DNA of 64,000 nt from Plotosus lineatus (taxonomy: Eukaryota > Chordata > Actinopteri > Siluriformes > Plotosidae). Where the stretch lies: contig CM045732.1 in NCBI GenBank assembly GCA_024760905.1, positions 50,701,996 to 50,765,995 on the forward strand, written 5' to 3'. The notes under the pieces are model-generated. The model had not been told where the DNA came from. It saw nothing but the letters and a program-made list of their open reading frames with translations, and ran no database searches. Made by a program: the position numbers and the translations under genes. Below are positions 10,037-20,370 of the stretch, in pieces. Position 1 is the first letter of the stretch. Each line of letters starts with the position of its first letter.

Positions 10037-11696
10037 CAGACGCTCCCCAACTTATGTTTTAGTTCGGTTCCGGATGGCTGAACATAAGGTGAAAAAAACC
10101 CCAAAGTTGTTACTGTATGTTCCAGTGACGTATGACGTTCATACTGTACAATACATCCATAAATACCATTACCGTATCTCATAAGCCACCCCTTAATCAA
10201 TTATTGTAAACGTAACATTGTAAAATAATATCAAATATATCAAATAATTGTCTGTCTTCCTTTCAGCTTTTTCCCTTTTACTCGGAAGTCGCCACAGCGA
10301 ATCATCTGATTCACACGTTTGATTTGGCAGAGGTTTTTACGTCGGATGCCCTTCCTGTCACAACCCTTTTCAGCAAGGGACAGAAACACACTGACGACTT
10401 TGCAGCCTATTCTTTACGAAAGTCAACAATGGTTCTTTTACATGCCTCTCACCATAGACATGGCCCGCCTTTGATAACCCAGTTAGCTGCACTGGGAGGG
10501 ACAGTGACAACCTTTTGGAGAGTGGGACTCAAACCCCCAACCTTTGGATCAGCGATCCAGCGCCCTATAGCACTAGACCACCACTGCTCCATAAAATATA
10601 TCAAATAATATCAACATTAATTTCAAATAAATTAAATTCAAGCAAAATAATTTCAAATAGATACATTTTAATCAAATACAGTATCAAATATAACCTTTAA
10701 CATTCTCTGTGATGCGATCTTTCTGCTTGTAAATGGTTCCGATGGTCGACAGAGCTATTTGGAAGAAACATGCCACATTCACATGTTTTTCACCAGCATC
10801 AATTTTCTTGATAATAGCCATCTTCGTTTCTAACGAGATGGCTTGCCACTTTTTCTGATTACCACTATCACTAGTACATGGGAGACCTTGCCGGCGATGT
10901 CAGATTTCTTGATGAAACTCGCCAAAGGTTCTGATACGTTCTGAGTCTGTTTGCCGATTTTTCACCTCAAATTTCACAATCTTTTCTAGCCATTCCCACT
11001 TAAACTTATTCTTAACATCCTTATCTATTTCTGATACGCGGGATTCCTCTTCTTTCATTAAAGTTTGCACCATTTTAAACACAACACGCTGCAAATTTGC
11101 ATTGAGCCGAGTCACTTTACAATAAGCTTAAAACAGTCAATCACTGCTTACAATATGTGGGGTGCACCGAAAGTAGCTCACTTGCTTGTGCTTGAGACAA
11201 AGCGCGGGTGATCTGGACTTCCGATGCAGAGCAGAGAGTTCTCCTTCTTTTCTGGATTTGGGTTTTCATTCATTTTACTACTCTCTTTGCTTAACTGAGT
11301 ATGCATGGTAGATTGCACCGAGCTGACCAGATAGTTAATTCAGTCTTGGGAAAACCTGAAATTCTAGCATATGCCGGAAAACTTGCACCCATGCTAGTAG
11401 GCTTACGCTTCTGACCAACCATATTTGCTTAGGGTAACAAAAGTCCGCAAAACAGTGTCAACACAAAGATCACAGAGACGACGTCTGAACACAAGGGTAA
11501 CACGCAGTGAACTGGGAAGAAGGAGGGGCACATTCAGTCTGTCGTTTGTAAACAATGGACGCGGCATCATTACGTCAGCGTACTACGTAGGTACGTCTCG
11601 TACTACAGAGAGCACGTGAAACTCAAAATTTGATATCATTTTTTTTTTTTTAAAACAAAAACGTAAAATGAATGAACGTAAGTCAGGGAGTGTCTG
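10037..11696 (-). mobile_element. Tigger/pogo element, internally deleted, TA target site
   Basis: Left end CAGACGCTCCCCAACTTATG after a TA, right end CGTAAGTCAGGGAGTGTCTG before a TA. The ends are inverted repeats. The minus strand between about 10,700 and 11,115 carries fragments of an N-terminal Tigger-type helix-turn-helix domain, including KWQAISL and STIGTIYKQKDRI. The catalytic DDE domain is absent. A type A SINE is inserted at 10249-10594. A shorter sister copy is at 60399-61273. Confidence 0.8.
10249..10594 (-). mobile_element. tRNA-headed SINE, type A, copy 4, with perfect target duplication
   Basis: Inserted in the Tigger element and flanked by the perfect 15-bp direct repeat AATATATCAAATAAT at 10234-10248 and 10595-10609. 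On the minus strand it reads head, body, LINE 5'-end segment, LINE 3'-end segment. The intact duplication defines both ends exactly. Confidence 0.93.
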
Positions 11697-11698
11697 TA

Positions 11699-12524
11699 AT
11701 TTGCTTCCATACCGTTTATAGCATTATTTAATGATTTATTTTTTGTAATTTAATATTTCATGATTTTTAGTCACATATCAGTTACAATTTTGGTGGTACC
11801 ACATTACGTTACTTAAATTTCAATATTTTTCATGGACGTATTTGTTGTGATGAAGTCGCTAAATTGTCAATGAATGATTATAATTTAAATGTAATTATAA
11901 TAAAAATATAACTGTAGGTATTTTATATAATCTTTTGTGCAAATGACACATCTGTTACAGTGGGATTGCTTGTAACTGTTCCATAAAAAATACAAAGTCC
12001 TCAGTCCTGAAAACTCCCAGTGCAAAAAGTCGTAACCTTTACGAAGTACTGATACCTGAGGCTCGCTAATTAATTACACAAACATCTTGGATGAAAATTT
12101 CTCACATTATTAAATTTAAGTATTTGTTTTTTGATTCCATAACAGACTAAAAAAAAAAAAAAAAAACAAGGTTTTAAAAATGATCTTAAGATTATGAAGC
12201 TCGTCCGTAATACAGTCGTCCTTGTGAAAGAGGTGTTAACATGGGACAGATAACACGTTAAAAAGAGACATTAATATAAACATGTGATGAACTACTAATC
12301 AACATGTCTGAAAAATATTCAACACCTTCTGTCCAATCAGATTTAAGAATTAAATGGCAGTGTGGTGACATCTTTTCATTCTGTTTGTCTTTAACTAGTT
12401 AAATGAGCCACTTTATGGACATGATAGATATTATTGCATGAAAGCATTTGATAAAGGTATTACCATTGACATTGTTTTTTCAATGAGGAGAGCCCTCCTA
12501 CCAATGTATGTATTAGTCCTTCTA
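11699..12524. other. ktn1 intron 1, no feature recognised
   Basis: Very AT-rich sequence with homopolymer runs (for example the A run near 12149-12166). No recognisable gene or repeat family. Confidence 0.4.
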
Positions 12525-12868
12525 AAAAAATAGCATATTGTGAGAAAGTTCATTATTTTCTGTAATGTACTGATAAAAATAAACTTTCATATATTTTAGA
12601 TTCATGATAAAAATAAACTTTCATATATTTTAGATTCATTGCACACCAACTGAAATATTTCAGATCTTTTATTGTTTTAATACTGATGATTTTGGCATAC
12701 AGCTCATGAAAACGCAAAATTCCTATCTCAAAAAATTAGCATAAAATGTACTCTAAACGAGCTATTAATCTAATCATCTGAATCAACCAATTAACTCTAA
12801 ACACCTGCAAAAGATTCCTGAGGCTTTTTAAAAACTCCCAGCCTGGTTCATTACTCAAAACCGCAATC

Positions 12869-13809
12869 ATGGGTAAGACTGCCGACCTGACTGCTGCCCA
12901 GAAGGCCATCATTGACACACTCAAGAAAGAGGGTAAGACACAGAAAGAAATCTCTGAGCGAATAGGCTGTTCCCAGAGTGCTGTATCAAAGCACCTCAGT
13001 GGGACGTCTGTGGTAAGGAAAAAGTGTGGCAGAAAACGCTGTACAACCAGAAGAGGTGACCGGACCCTGAGGAAAATTGTGGAGAAGGGCCGATTCCAGA
13101 CCTTGGGGGACCTGTGGAAGCAGTGGACTGGGCTACAGATGCTGCATTCCCCAGGTCAAGCCACTTTTGAACCAGAAACAGCGGCAGAAGCGCCTGACCT
13201 GGGCTACAGAGAAGCAGCACTGGACTGTTGCTCAGTGGTCCAAAGTACTTTTTTCGGATGAAAACAAATTTTGCATGTCATTCGGAAATCAAGGTGCCAG
13301 AGTCTGGGGAGAAGGAAATGCCAAAATGCTTGAAGTCCAATGTCAAGTACCCACAGTCAGTGATGGTCTGGGCTGGCATGTCAGCTGCTGGTGTTGGTCC
13401 ACTGTGTTTTATCAAGGGCAGAGTCAATGCAGCGAGCTATCAGGAGATTTTGGAGCCCTTCATGCTTCCATCTGCTGAAAAGCTTTATGGAGATGAAGAT
13501 TTCATTTTTCAGCACGACCTGGCACCTGCTCACAGTGCCAAAACCACTGCTAAATGGTTTACTGACCATGGTATTACTGGGCTCAATTGGCCTTCCAACT
13601 CTCCTGACCTGAACCCCATAGAGAATCTGTGGGATACTGTGAAGAGAAAGTTGAGAGACGCCAGACCCAACACTGTGGATGAGCTTAAGGCCGCTATCGA
13701 CGCATCCTGGGCCTCCATAACACCTCAGCAGTGCCACAGGCTGATTGCCTCCATGCCACGCCGCATTGAAGCAGTTATTTCTACAAAAGAATTCCCGACC
13801 AAGTATTGA
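12869..13809 (+). pseudogene. Tc1-like DD34E transposase, inactivated
   Basis: The start MGKTADLTAAQKAIID leads into a paired helix-turn-helix DNA-binding region (EISERIGCSQSAVSKHLSG). The catalytic part is in a different frame: first Asp in LFSDENKF (codon at 13257), second Asp in FQHDLAPAH (13516), Glu in PIENLWD (13621). Thirty-four residues separate the last two, the DD34E signature of Tc1. At least two frame changes are needed, near 13,120 and near 13,300. A short stretch between the helix-turn-helix region and the catalytic domain looks deleted near the first break. It ends TAG-free at a TGA after FPTKY. No active protein is expected. Confidence 0.93.
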
Positions 13810-13859
13810 GTGCATAACTAAACATAATTATTTGAAGGTTGACTTTTTTTATTAAAAAC

Positions 13860-13861
<2 letters not shown>

Positions 13862-13890
<29 letters not shown>
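13862..13890. repeat. poly-T run inside the Tc1-like element
   Basis: An uninterrupted run of about 29 T between the transposase stop and the right end. It probably expanded after insertion. Confidence 0.9.
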
Positions 13891-14284
13891 GGGTGGATGA
13901 AATATGCTAATTTTTTGAGATAGGGATTTTTGTTTTTTTCTTTACTATTTTGCCCAAATTATCAATATTAAAACAATTAAAGGCTTGAACTACTTCAGTT
14001 GTGTGTAATGAATCTAAAATATATGAAAGTCTAATGTTTATCAGTACATTACAGGAAATAATTAACTTTATCACAATATGCTAATTTTTTGATTGATTGA
14101 TTGTTTTGTGATATCAATACATTTAATAACTTATTAGTAATTTCCAGAGGCTTTCCTGGTGACTGTCACTATAGTCCCTGGAATGTTGATGAGACGATTC
14201 AATTCATTGACATTATTACAGCCTGAGTAGAATAAATGTTTTATATGCCACACAGCAACATAAAAAGCAAATTCATTCACTCTT

Positions 14285-14575
14285 TTGCTGAACCTTTAAT
14301 CCCATTAGGGTCGTTGGGAGGCTGGTGCCCATCTCAGCTGACTCTTAGCGAGGGCGGAGTACACCTTAGACAGCTCGTCAGGCCATTGCAGAGCAGAAAC
14401 ATGCTGATGGCAATTCAGCGGCCTACTCTTTATAAACAACAGCAATGGTTCTTTTACATACCTCTCGCCACAGACATGGCTATCCTTTGATAACCGATTT
14501 AGCTGCACTGGGGGGACAGCAGTGACAACCCGGTGATAGTGGGGCTTGAATCGGATCGATCGGTGAGCTATGTGC
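14285..14575 (-). mobile_element. tRNA-headed SINE with V-SINE-type tail (type B), copy 1
   Basis: Read on the minus strand it has the body shared with type A (GCAGCTAAATCGG...GTAAAAGAACCATTGCTG). It then switches to a tail GCTCTGCAATGGCCTGACG...GAGATGGGCACCAGCC...CTAATGGGATTAA in place of the RTE-derived segments. The head is badly decayed. Confidence 0.7.
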
Positions 14576-14597
14576 ACTTCAAAACTAGGCTAAGTGC

Positions 14598-14910
14598 TAT
14601 GATGGCATAGTGGTTAACGCATCTGATGCTTCGAAGCAAGAAGTTCTTGTGTTCAATGCTCGGGTGTTTGCATGTTCTCCTTGTGCTTGTGTGCGTTTCC
14701 TCCAGGTCCTCAGGTTTCAGTTACACAGTCCATAGACTTGCACATGAGGCACATTGTCTGTTCCACATTGCCTCTAGGTGTGAGTGTGAAATGGTACTGT
14801 GGTGTTCAGGGTAAGCTTCATCCAGGGTCATCTTAGATGGGCTCCAGCAACCTTCTACTGACCCAAATGGGATTAAGCGATTTGGCAAATGAGTGAGTGG
14901 CTGAGAGCGT
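14598..14910 (+). mobile_element. V-SINE-like copy
   Basis: Head GATGGCATAGTGGTTAACGC, core GCATGTTCTCCTTGTGC...CGTTTCCTCCAGGTCCTCAGG, 3' part TAGATGGGCTCCAGCAACC...GGGATTAAGCGATTTGGC. Confidence 0.75.
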
Positions 14911-15143
14911 TTGATTTAATCTTCTGTTCTTAAACATGATGATGGAGCTGCCTGCTCCAAGTGACCGTCACAAACCTTGAGTGTCATTTTAATTTAAGCA
15001 TTCTCCCAAAGGAATCATTTTAGATATTTATTTATTTATTAAAAATCATATAAAAATAATAAAAAAATCAGATTTAACTATTCGGGTAGAATAAGTACTA
15101 AGATAATGTGATCTTCTTCTTCTTTTCCTTTCGGCTGTTCCCT

Positions 15144-17236
15144 TCAGGGGTCGCCACAGCAAATGATCTGCCTCCATCTCTCCCTATCCTCTGCATCTTC
15201 TACTCTTACTCCAACGACCTTCATGTCCGCCTTCACCGCATCCATAAATCTTCTCTTTGGTCTTCCTCTGGGCCTTTTGCCTGGTAGTTCCAACCTCAGC
15301 ATCCTACGACCAATATACTCACTATCCCTCCTCTGTACATGTCCAAACCATCTCAATCTAGCCTTTCTGACTTTGTCTCCAAAACATCTTACATGTGCTG
15401 TCCCTCTGATGTACTCATTTCTGATCCTATCCATCCTCGTTACTCCCAAAGAGAACCTCAACATTTTCATCTCTGCTACCTCCAACTCTGACTCCTGTCT
15501 TTTCCCCAGGGCCACTGTCTCTAAACCATACAACATTGCTGGCCTCATCACCGTCTTGTACACTTTTCCCTTCATTCTTGCCGATACTCTCCTATCACAC
15601 ATCACACCGGACACTTTTCTCCATCCATTCCAACCTGCCTGCACACGCTTCTTCACCTCTTTTCCACACTCTCCATTGCTCTGGATTGTTGAGCCTAAGT
15701 ACTTAAAATCCTCCACCTTCTTTATCCCTGCCCCTGTAACCTCAAAGTTCCTCTTGGGTCCTTGTCGTTCACACACATGTATTCTGTCTTACTAAGACTA
15801 ACCTTCAATCCCCTCCTTTCCAGGGCATACCTCCACCTCTCTAGATTTTCCTCCACTTGGTCTCTGCTCTCACTACAGATCACTATGTCATCTGCAAACA
15901 TCATAGTCCATGGAGATTCTTGTCTAACCTCGTCTGTTAGCCTGTCCATCACCATAGCAAACAAGAAGGGGCTCAGAGCTGACCCTTGATGCAGTCCCAC
16001 CTCCACCTTGAACTCTTCTGTCACACCGACAGCACACCTCACCACTGTCTTACAGCTATCATACATGTCCTGCACCACTCTAACATACTTCTCTGTCACT
16101 CCAGACTTCCTCATACAATACCACAGTTCTTCTCTCGGCACCCTGTCATATGCTTTCTCCAGATCCACAAAGGCACAATGCAGCTCCTTCTGACCTTCTC
16201 TGTACTTCTCTATTAACATCCTCAAAGCAAACACTGCATCTGTGGTGCTCTTTCTTGGCATGAAACCAAACTGTTGTTCACAAATGCTGACCTCTGCCCT
16301 TAGTCTTGCTTCCACTATTCTTTCCCATAGCTTCATTGTATGGCTCATCAACTTTATCCCTCTGTAGTTGCCACAACTCTGTACATCTCCCTTGTTCTTA
16401 AAAATGGGCACAAGCACACTTCTCCTCCATTCCTCTGGCATCTGCTCACTTTCTAAGACCTTGTTGAATATTCTTGTCAGAAAATCTACTGCTACCTCCC
16501 TAGACACTTCCATACCTCAACTGGTATGTCATCAGGGCCAACTGCCTTTCCACTCTTCATCCTCTTCAATGCCCTCCTCACTTCTCCCTTAATAATCTTT
16601 GCTACATCCTGCTCCTCAACGGTCACCCTTCTACTCTTTTTCTCTCTCATTTTCCTCATTCATCAGCTCTTCAAAGTACTCTTTCCATCTTCCCAGCACA
16701 CTTCTGTCATCAGTCAATACATTTCCCTCTCTGTCCTTTATCACTCTAACTTGCTGCACGTCTTTCCCATCTCTATTTCTCTGCTGTGCTAACCTATATA
16801 AATCATTTTCTCCCTCCTTACTGTTCAACCTATCATACAAGTCATCATACGCCCTCTGTTTGGCCTTTGACACTGCTACCTTCGCCTTACGCTGTGTCTC
16901 CCTGTACTCCTGTTTACTCTCTTCGGTCCTCTCAATGTCCCACTTCTTCTTGGCTAACCTCTTCTTTTGTACACACTCCTGCACTTCCTCATTCCACCAC
17001 CAAGTTTCCTTATCTACTCTCCTTCCAGAGGACACACCAAGTACTCTCCTACCGGTCTCCCTGATCACATTGGCTGTGGTTGTCCAGTCCTCTGGAAGCA
17101 CTTCCTGACTACCCAAAGCTTGTTTCAACTCCTCCTTGAAGACAACACGACACTCTTCCTTTTTCAGCTTCCACCACTTTGTCTTCTGCTCTGCCTTTGC
17201 CTTTTCACCTTTCTCACCATCAGTGTCATCCTGCAC
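15144..17236 (-). pseudogene. RTE-type LINE linker, reverse transcriptase and C-terminal domain
   Basis: On the minus strand a charged linker (16,631-17,236, with WWWNEEVQECVQKKR) leads to the reverse transcriptase (15,722-16,513). Blocks visible are VLVPIFKNKGD, NYRGIKLMSH, AFVDLEKAYDRVP, GLHQGSALSPFLFA and the catalytic FADDIVIC. The C-terminal region (15,144-15,776) includes FKYLGSTIQ, RWFGHVQRR and RGRPKRRFMD. At least one stop separates linker and RT, and a frame change lies near 15,750, so the copy is dead despite its crisp target duplication. Confidence 0.92.
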
Positions 17237-18191
17237 ACCACCATCCTATGCTGTTTGGCAACACTCTCACCCACTACTACTTTGCAGTCACTGACTTCCT
17301 TCAAATTACAGCGCCTACACAAGATGTAGTCTACCTGTGTGCTCTTACCTCCGCTTTCATAAGTCACCCTATGCTTCTGTTTCTTCGTGAAGAAAGTATT
17401 CACCACAGCCATTTCCATCCTTTTGCAAAATCGATCAACATCTGTCCTTCTGTGTTCCTGTCCTGGATACCAAACCTGCCCATCACTTCCTCGTCCCCTC
17501 TGTTGCCTGCACCAACATGTCCATTGAAGTCTGCTCCAATGACCACTCTTTCACCTCTGGTGGTACTCTGCATCACTTCATCTAACTCACTCCAGAATCT
17601 CTCCTTCTCTTCTAGCTTACATCCTGCCTGTGGGGCATAAGCACTAACAACATTGAGCATCACGCCTTCAATTTCTAACTTGAGACTCATCACTCTGTCT
17701 GACACTCTTTTCACTTCTAGAACATTCCTGACAAACCCCTCCTTCAAGATGACTCCTACTCCATTTCTCTTCCGATCCACACCATTATAAAACAGTTTAA
17801 ACCCTGCTCCTAAGCTTCTAGCCTTTCTACCTTTCCACCTTGTCTCCTGAACACACAGTATGTCCACCTTCCTCCTCTGCATCATGTCAGCCAGCTCCCT
17901 ATCTTTTCCTTGCATAGTTCCAACATTCAAAGTCCCCACTCTCAGTCCTAGGCTCACGCATTTTCTCTTCTCTCTCTGCCTACGGACACGCCTCCCGCCT
18001 CTCCTTCTTCGACGTCTTCGACCAACAGTAGTCCAATTTCCATCAGCACCCTGTTGGTTGACAGCACTGATGGCGGTCGTTGTTAACCCGGGCCTCGACC
18101 GATCCGGTATGAATTCTGTATTGATCATTTGCATTTTTAAATGTGGCAGAAGTTTTACGCCGGATGCCCTTCCTGTCGCAACCCTCTGCAT
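17164..18191 (-). pseudogene. RTE-type LINE endonuclease domain
   Basis: Translation on the minus strand gives an APE-like endonuclease. An arginine-rich N-terminal stretch is followed by RVGTLNVGTM, DILCVQETRWKG, VVSAYAPQAG and VIGADFNGHVG, all recognisable active-site blocks, then a C-terminal part with STQVDYILCRR and KQHRMVV. A frame change near 17,410 separates the last blocks from the rest. The element relies on this nuclease to nick its target for target-primed reverse transcription. Confidence 0.9.
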
Positions 18192-18283
18192 TTATCCGGG
18201 CTTGGGACCGGCATAAGGGGGAGAGACACTGGTTAGTGCCCCCCCCACCTCATGGCTGCATTTAGACACTAAGATAATGTGAT

Positions 18284-19797
18284 AAAAGTATTATAGTGTG
18301 TATTATATCATCATTACCATATAATATATAGCATGTGAACATGGGTGGTATGTTCAGCCTGGATATAATGTTATTTCCTCTGGTCTATTTTGATAAACTT
18401 TTTAGCTAATAAAAGAGCATTGATCATGTGTACACAGTTGGTTATTTTACTTACTGGTTCCTTTTTGTCTAGTCAAAAAATAAAATTGTAAATAAAATGT
18501 AGAGGAGAAGAATATTCTTTATTTTTTATGATTATTATTATTTTTTTTTGAAAGCTCAAGTAGTCACTGATAAAGAAATGTGCGTGGATTACTGAGCACT
18601 GCTGGCAAATTCTAAACCATGTGAGCAGAGCAGATTTCAATCTGACATGAAAGTACATTTACTACAGTTTTTTGGGGGGGCTGGTAGGTTATGCCAACTC
18701 TTTCCATCAGCCACCTCAAGTGTATTTCTGATCTGTGGGAAACACTAATTTCTTTCATTCTGACCTTTTTCATGTGTCATGTTGATGTTGTAACAGAGCA
18801 TTACACCATCAGTTCATTAGGCACATCCCTGGAGGTGTGTATTTTAATACAGTGAACATTCTGTCAAACAATTTTTTTTCTTATTTTAATTAAGGAATGT
18901 GTCTGTGTGCATATTAATCTTTTTATGTGTTGAGCCTGGGTTTTATATGACATTGGTGGAAGAGGAGACGTTAAAAATATGAAAAGCCCAGTAAAGCCAA
19001 ACATGTGGTCAGCTCATCACTAGTGACCAAACTTCAAGGTTTTGAAATGGAAAATGGTTCACATTCCTATTATCTGATTATTAGCATTGTCCAGACTTCC
19101 TGCACATGGTATTTTGGTTATGCTGTACAGCATGTGCCGTTCAAGCTCATCACACGCTATGATTACGAAACCAAAATATTTCAGTGAGGATTTTATCTTT
19201 GGTCCTGAATTATGATGTATATCGAATCACTGTCATCATTCAGGGTTCAAAGAAGGTTTCTTTTTTCTCATGCAGACGGTTAAATCTGTAGGTGTGAACA
19301 CAGTATGGTAGTGGTCAACCCCACGCACTGAAATTGAACACATCTGATTTTGATTGCTCTTTTGACACCACTTAGAGGGAGGCATAAGCTGTCAGATGGC
19401 TTTACCTATGACTGATTTATTTTGGATATTTCCTGAAAAACATTCCATGGCAGATCTACACTTCGAAAAACTGTTAGGCTGAACTGGACGCTCGGTTCGT
19501 CCGTATGGAGGAGGAGCTCTGAGGTAGAACATTGTGTTTTGTAGTCGGAGAGGTTTCCAAGTAAAACTCTTTCAGGAAGCTAAGAATACACATCCATGCA
19601 AAGAATGCTGAGTTTTGGTGCTTTCAACTTGAGTCATAAAGTTCTTTTGATTATTTATTTTTCTTTTTGGGTGCTGTGTTTTTAATCTCTATCCCATGTG
19701 AACTGTAAATGAGCAAAGATTTCCATAAGGATTCATTTAACAGGATTTCACTAACTTGATGGGGAGTAGCTATAGCTATATAGGAACTAGTTGTAGC
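18284..19797. other. ktn1 intron 1, no feature recognised
   Basis: AT-rich unique-looking sequence with short spurious frames. Nothing convincing on either strand. Confidence 0.4.
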
Positions 19798-20320
19798 TAT
19801 ATGTGAGCCACTCCACCGAAAGTAGGCTCTTGGGTCCAAAAATTAGCTTTTTACACAGTCAGATAGAGGAGGCCCAAAGATGCAAAATGCAGCTAAAAGT
19901 TTGTCAATCCCTTGAAAACTGACCGAGCTATGCTATTTCTTGTGTCAGCATTCAACGAAAAATTTCAAAAGACGTTTAGAGGAAAAATGAGCACAAAGAT
20001 TGCATTTCTTCCTAGATCATTAGTCCTTAGCAACCAAACATTTTTATGCACCTCAGCCATATAAACTTTTAGAAAACATGTCTAGGAAGAGTTTTAGGAA
20101 GAGATGATAAGAGAAATCATTCTCATTTTAATCTGACACGCCCTTTTTAAAACCCATGAGTCACCGTGGTAACTACCCAAAAATTAACCAAAAACGACTT
20201 TTTTTTTTTTCATCTCTATTTATTTATATAGGATCATTAGGTATCTTTTTGACCATTATATGAAGGTTCAAATGCCTTCAAATGATACTGATTGGAAAAA
20301 AAAAAAAAACCCCACTGTCA
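19798..20320. repeat. unclassified interspersed repeat, copy 1
   Basis: About 520 bp beginning GAGCCACTCCACCGAAAGTAGG and ending in TTCAAATGATACTGATTGG plus an A run. A second copy at 63471-64000 is near-identical, including the phrases CTTGAAAACTGACCGAGCTA and GATCATTAGTCCTTAGCAAC. No terminal inverted repeat, tRNA-like head or coding potential was recognised. Confidence 0.85.
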
Positions 20321-20370
20321 GGTTCAATCACACTGAAATTAAGAAAAGTATATAGAAAGATAACCATATA

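Larger units (their letters stand above)
12525..14090 (+). mobile_element. Tc1-like transposon with IR/DR-type ends
   Basis: Outer terminal repeats begin TAGCATATTGTGAGAAAGTT at 12531 and end, inverted, ...CACAATATGCTA at about 14082. They agree over about 80 bp. A second, internal pair of related sites is CCTATCTCAAAAAATTAGC at 12722 and its inverse GCTAATTTTTTGAGATAGG at 13906. Two sites per end is the IR/DR layout of the longer Tc1-like elements. The left end has an extra 34-bp tandem duplication (ATAAACTTTCATATATTTTAG occurs twice) that the right end lacks. A broken transposase gene lies between. The flanking TA is not clear on the right. Confidence 0.9.
15113..18267 (-). mobile_element. 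RTE-type non-LTR retrotransposon (LINE), near full length
   Basis: A 3155-bp insertion flanked by a perfect 16-bp target duplication ACTAAGATAATGTGAT (15097-15112 and 18268-18283). The minus strand encodes, in order, an APE-type endonuclease, a linker and a reverse transcriptase. It ends in a 3' sequence CTGTGGCGACCCCTGAAGGG and a short AAG-rich tail. I place it in the RTE clade (RTE-X/Expander-like) from the single compact ORF, the endonuclease motifs and the microsatellite-like tail. The clade is inference. The duplicate 3' end at 4807-5081 shows that the family was mobile. Confidence 0.93.

Noticed and set aside
15163..15795. Long plus-strand open frame (210 codons)
   Set aside because: It is the antisense shadow of the LINE reverse transcriptase C-terminal region on the minus strand, which has the recognisable motifs.
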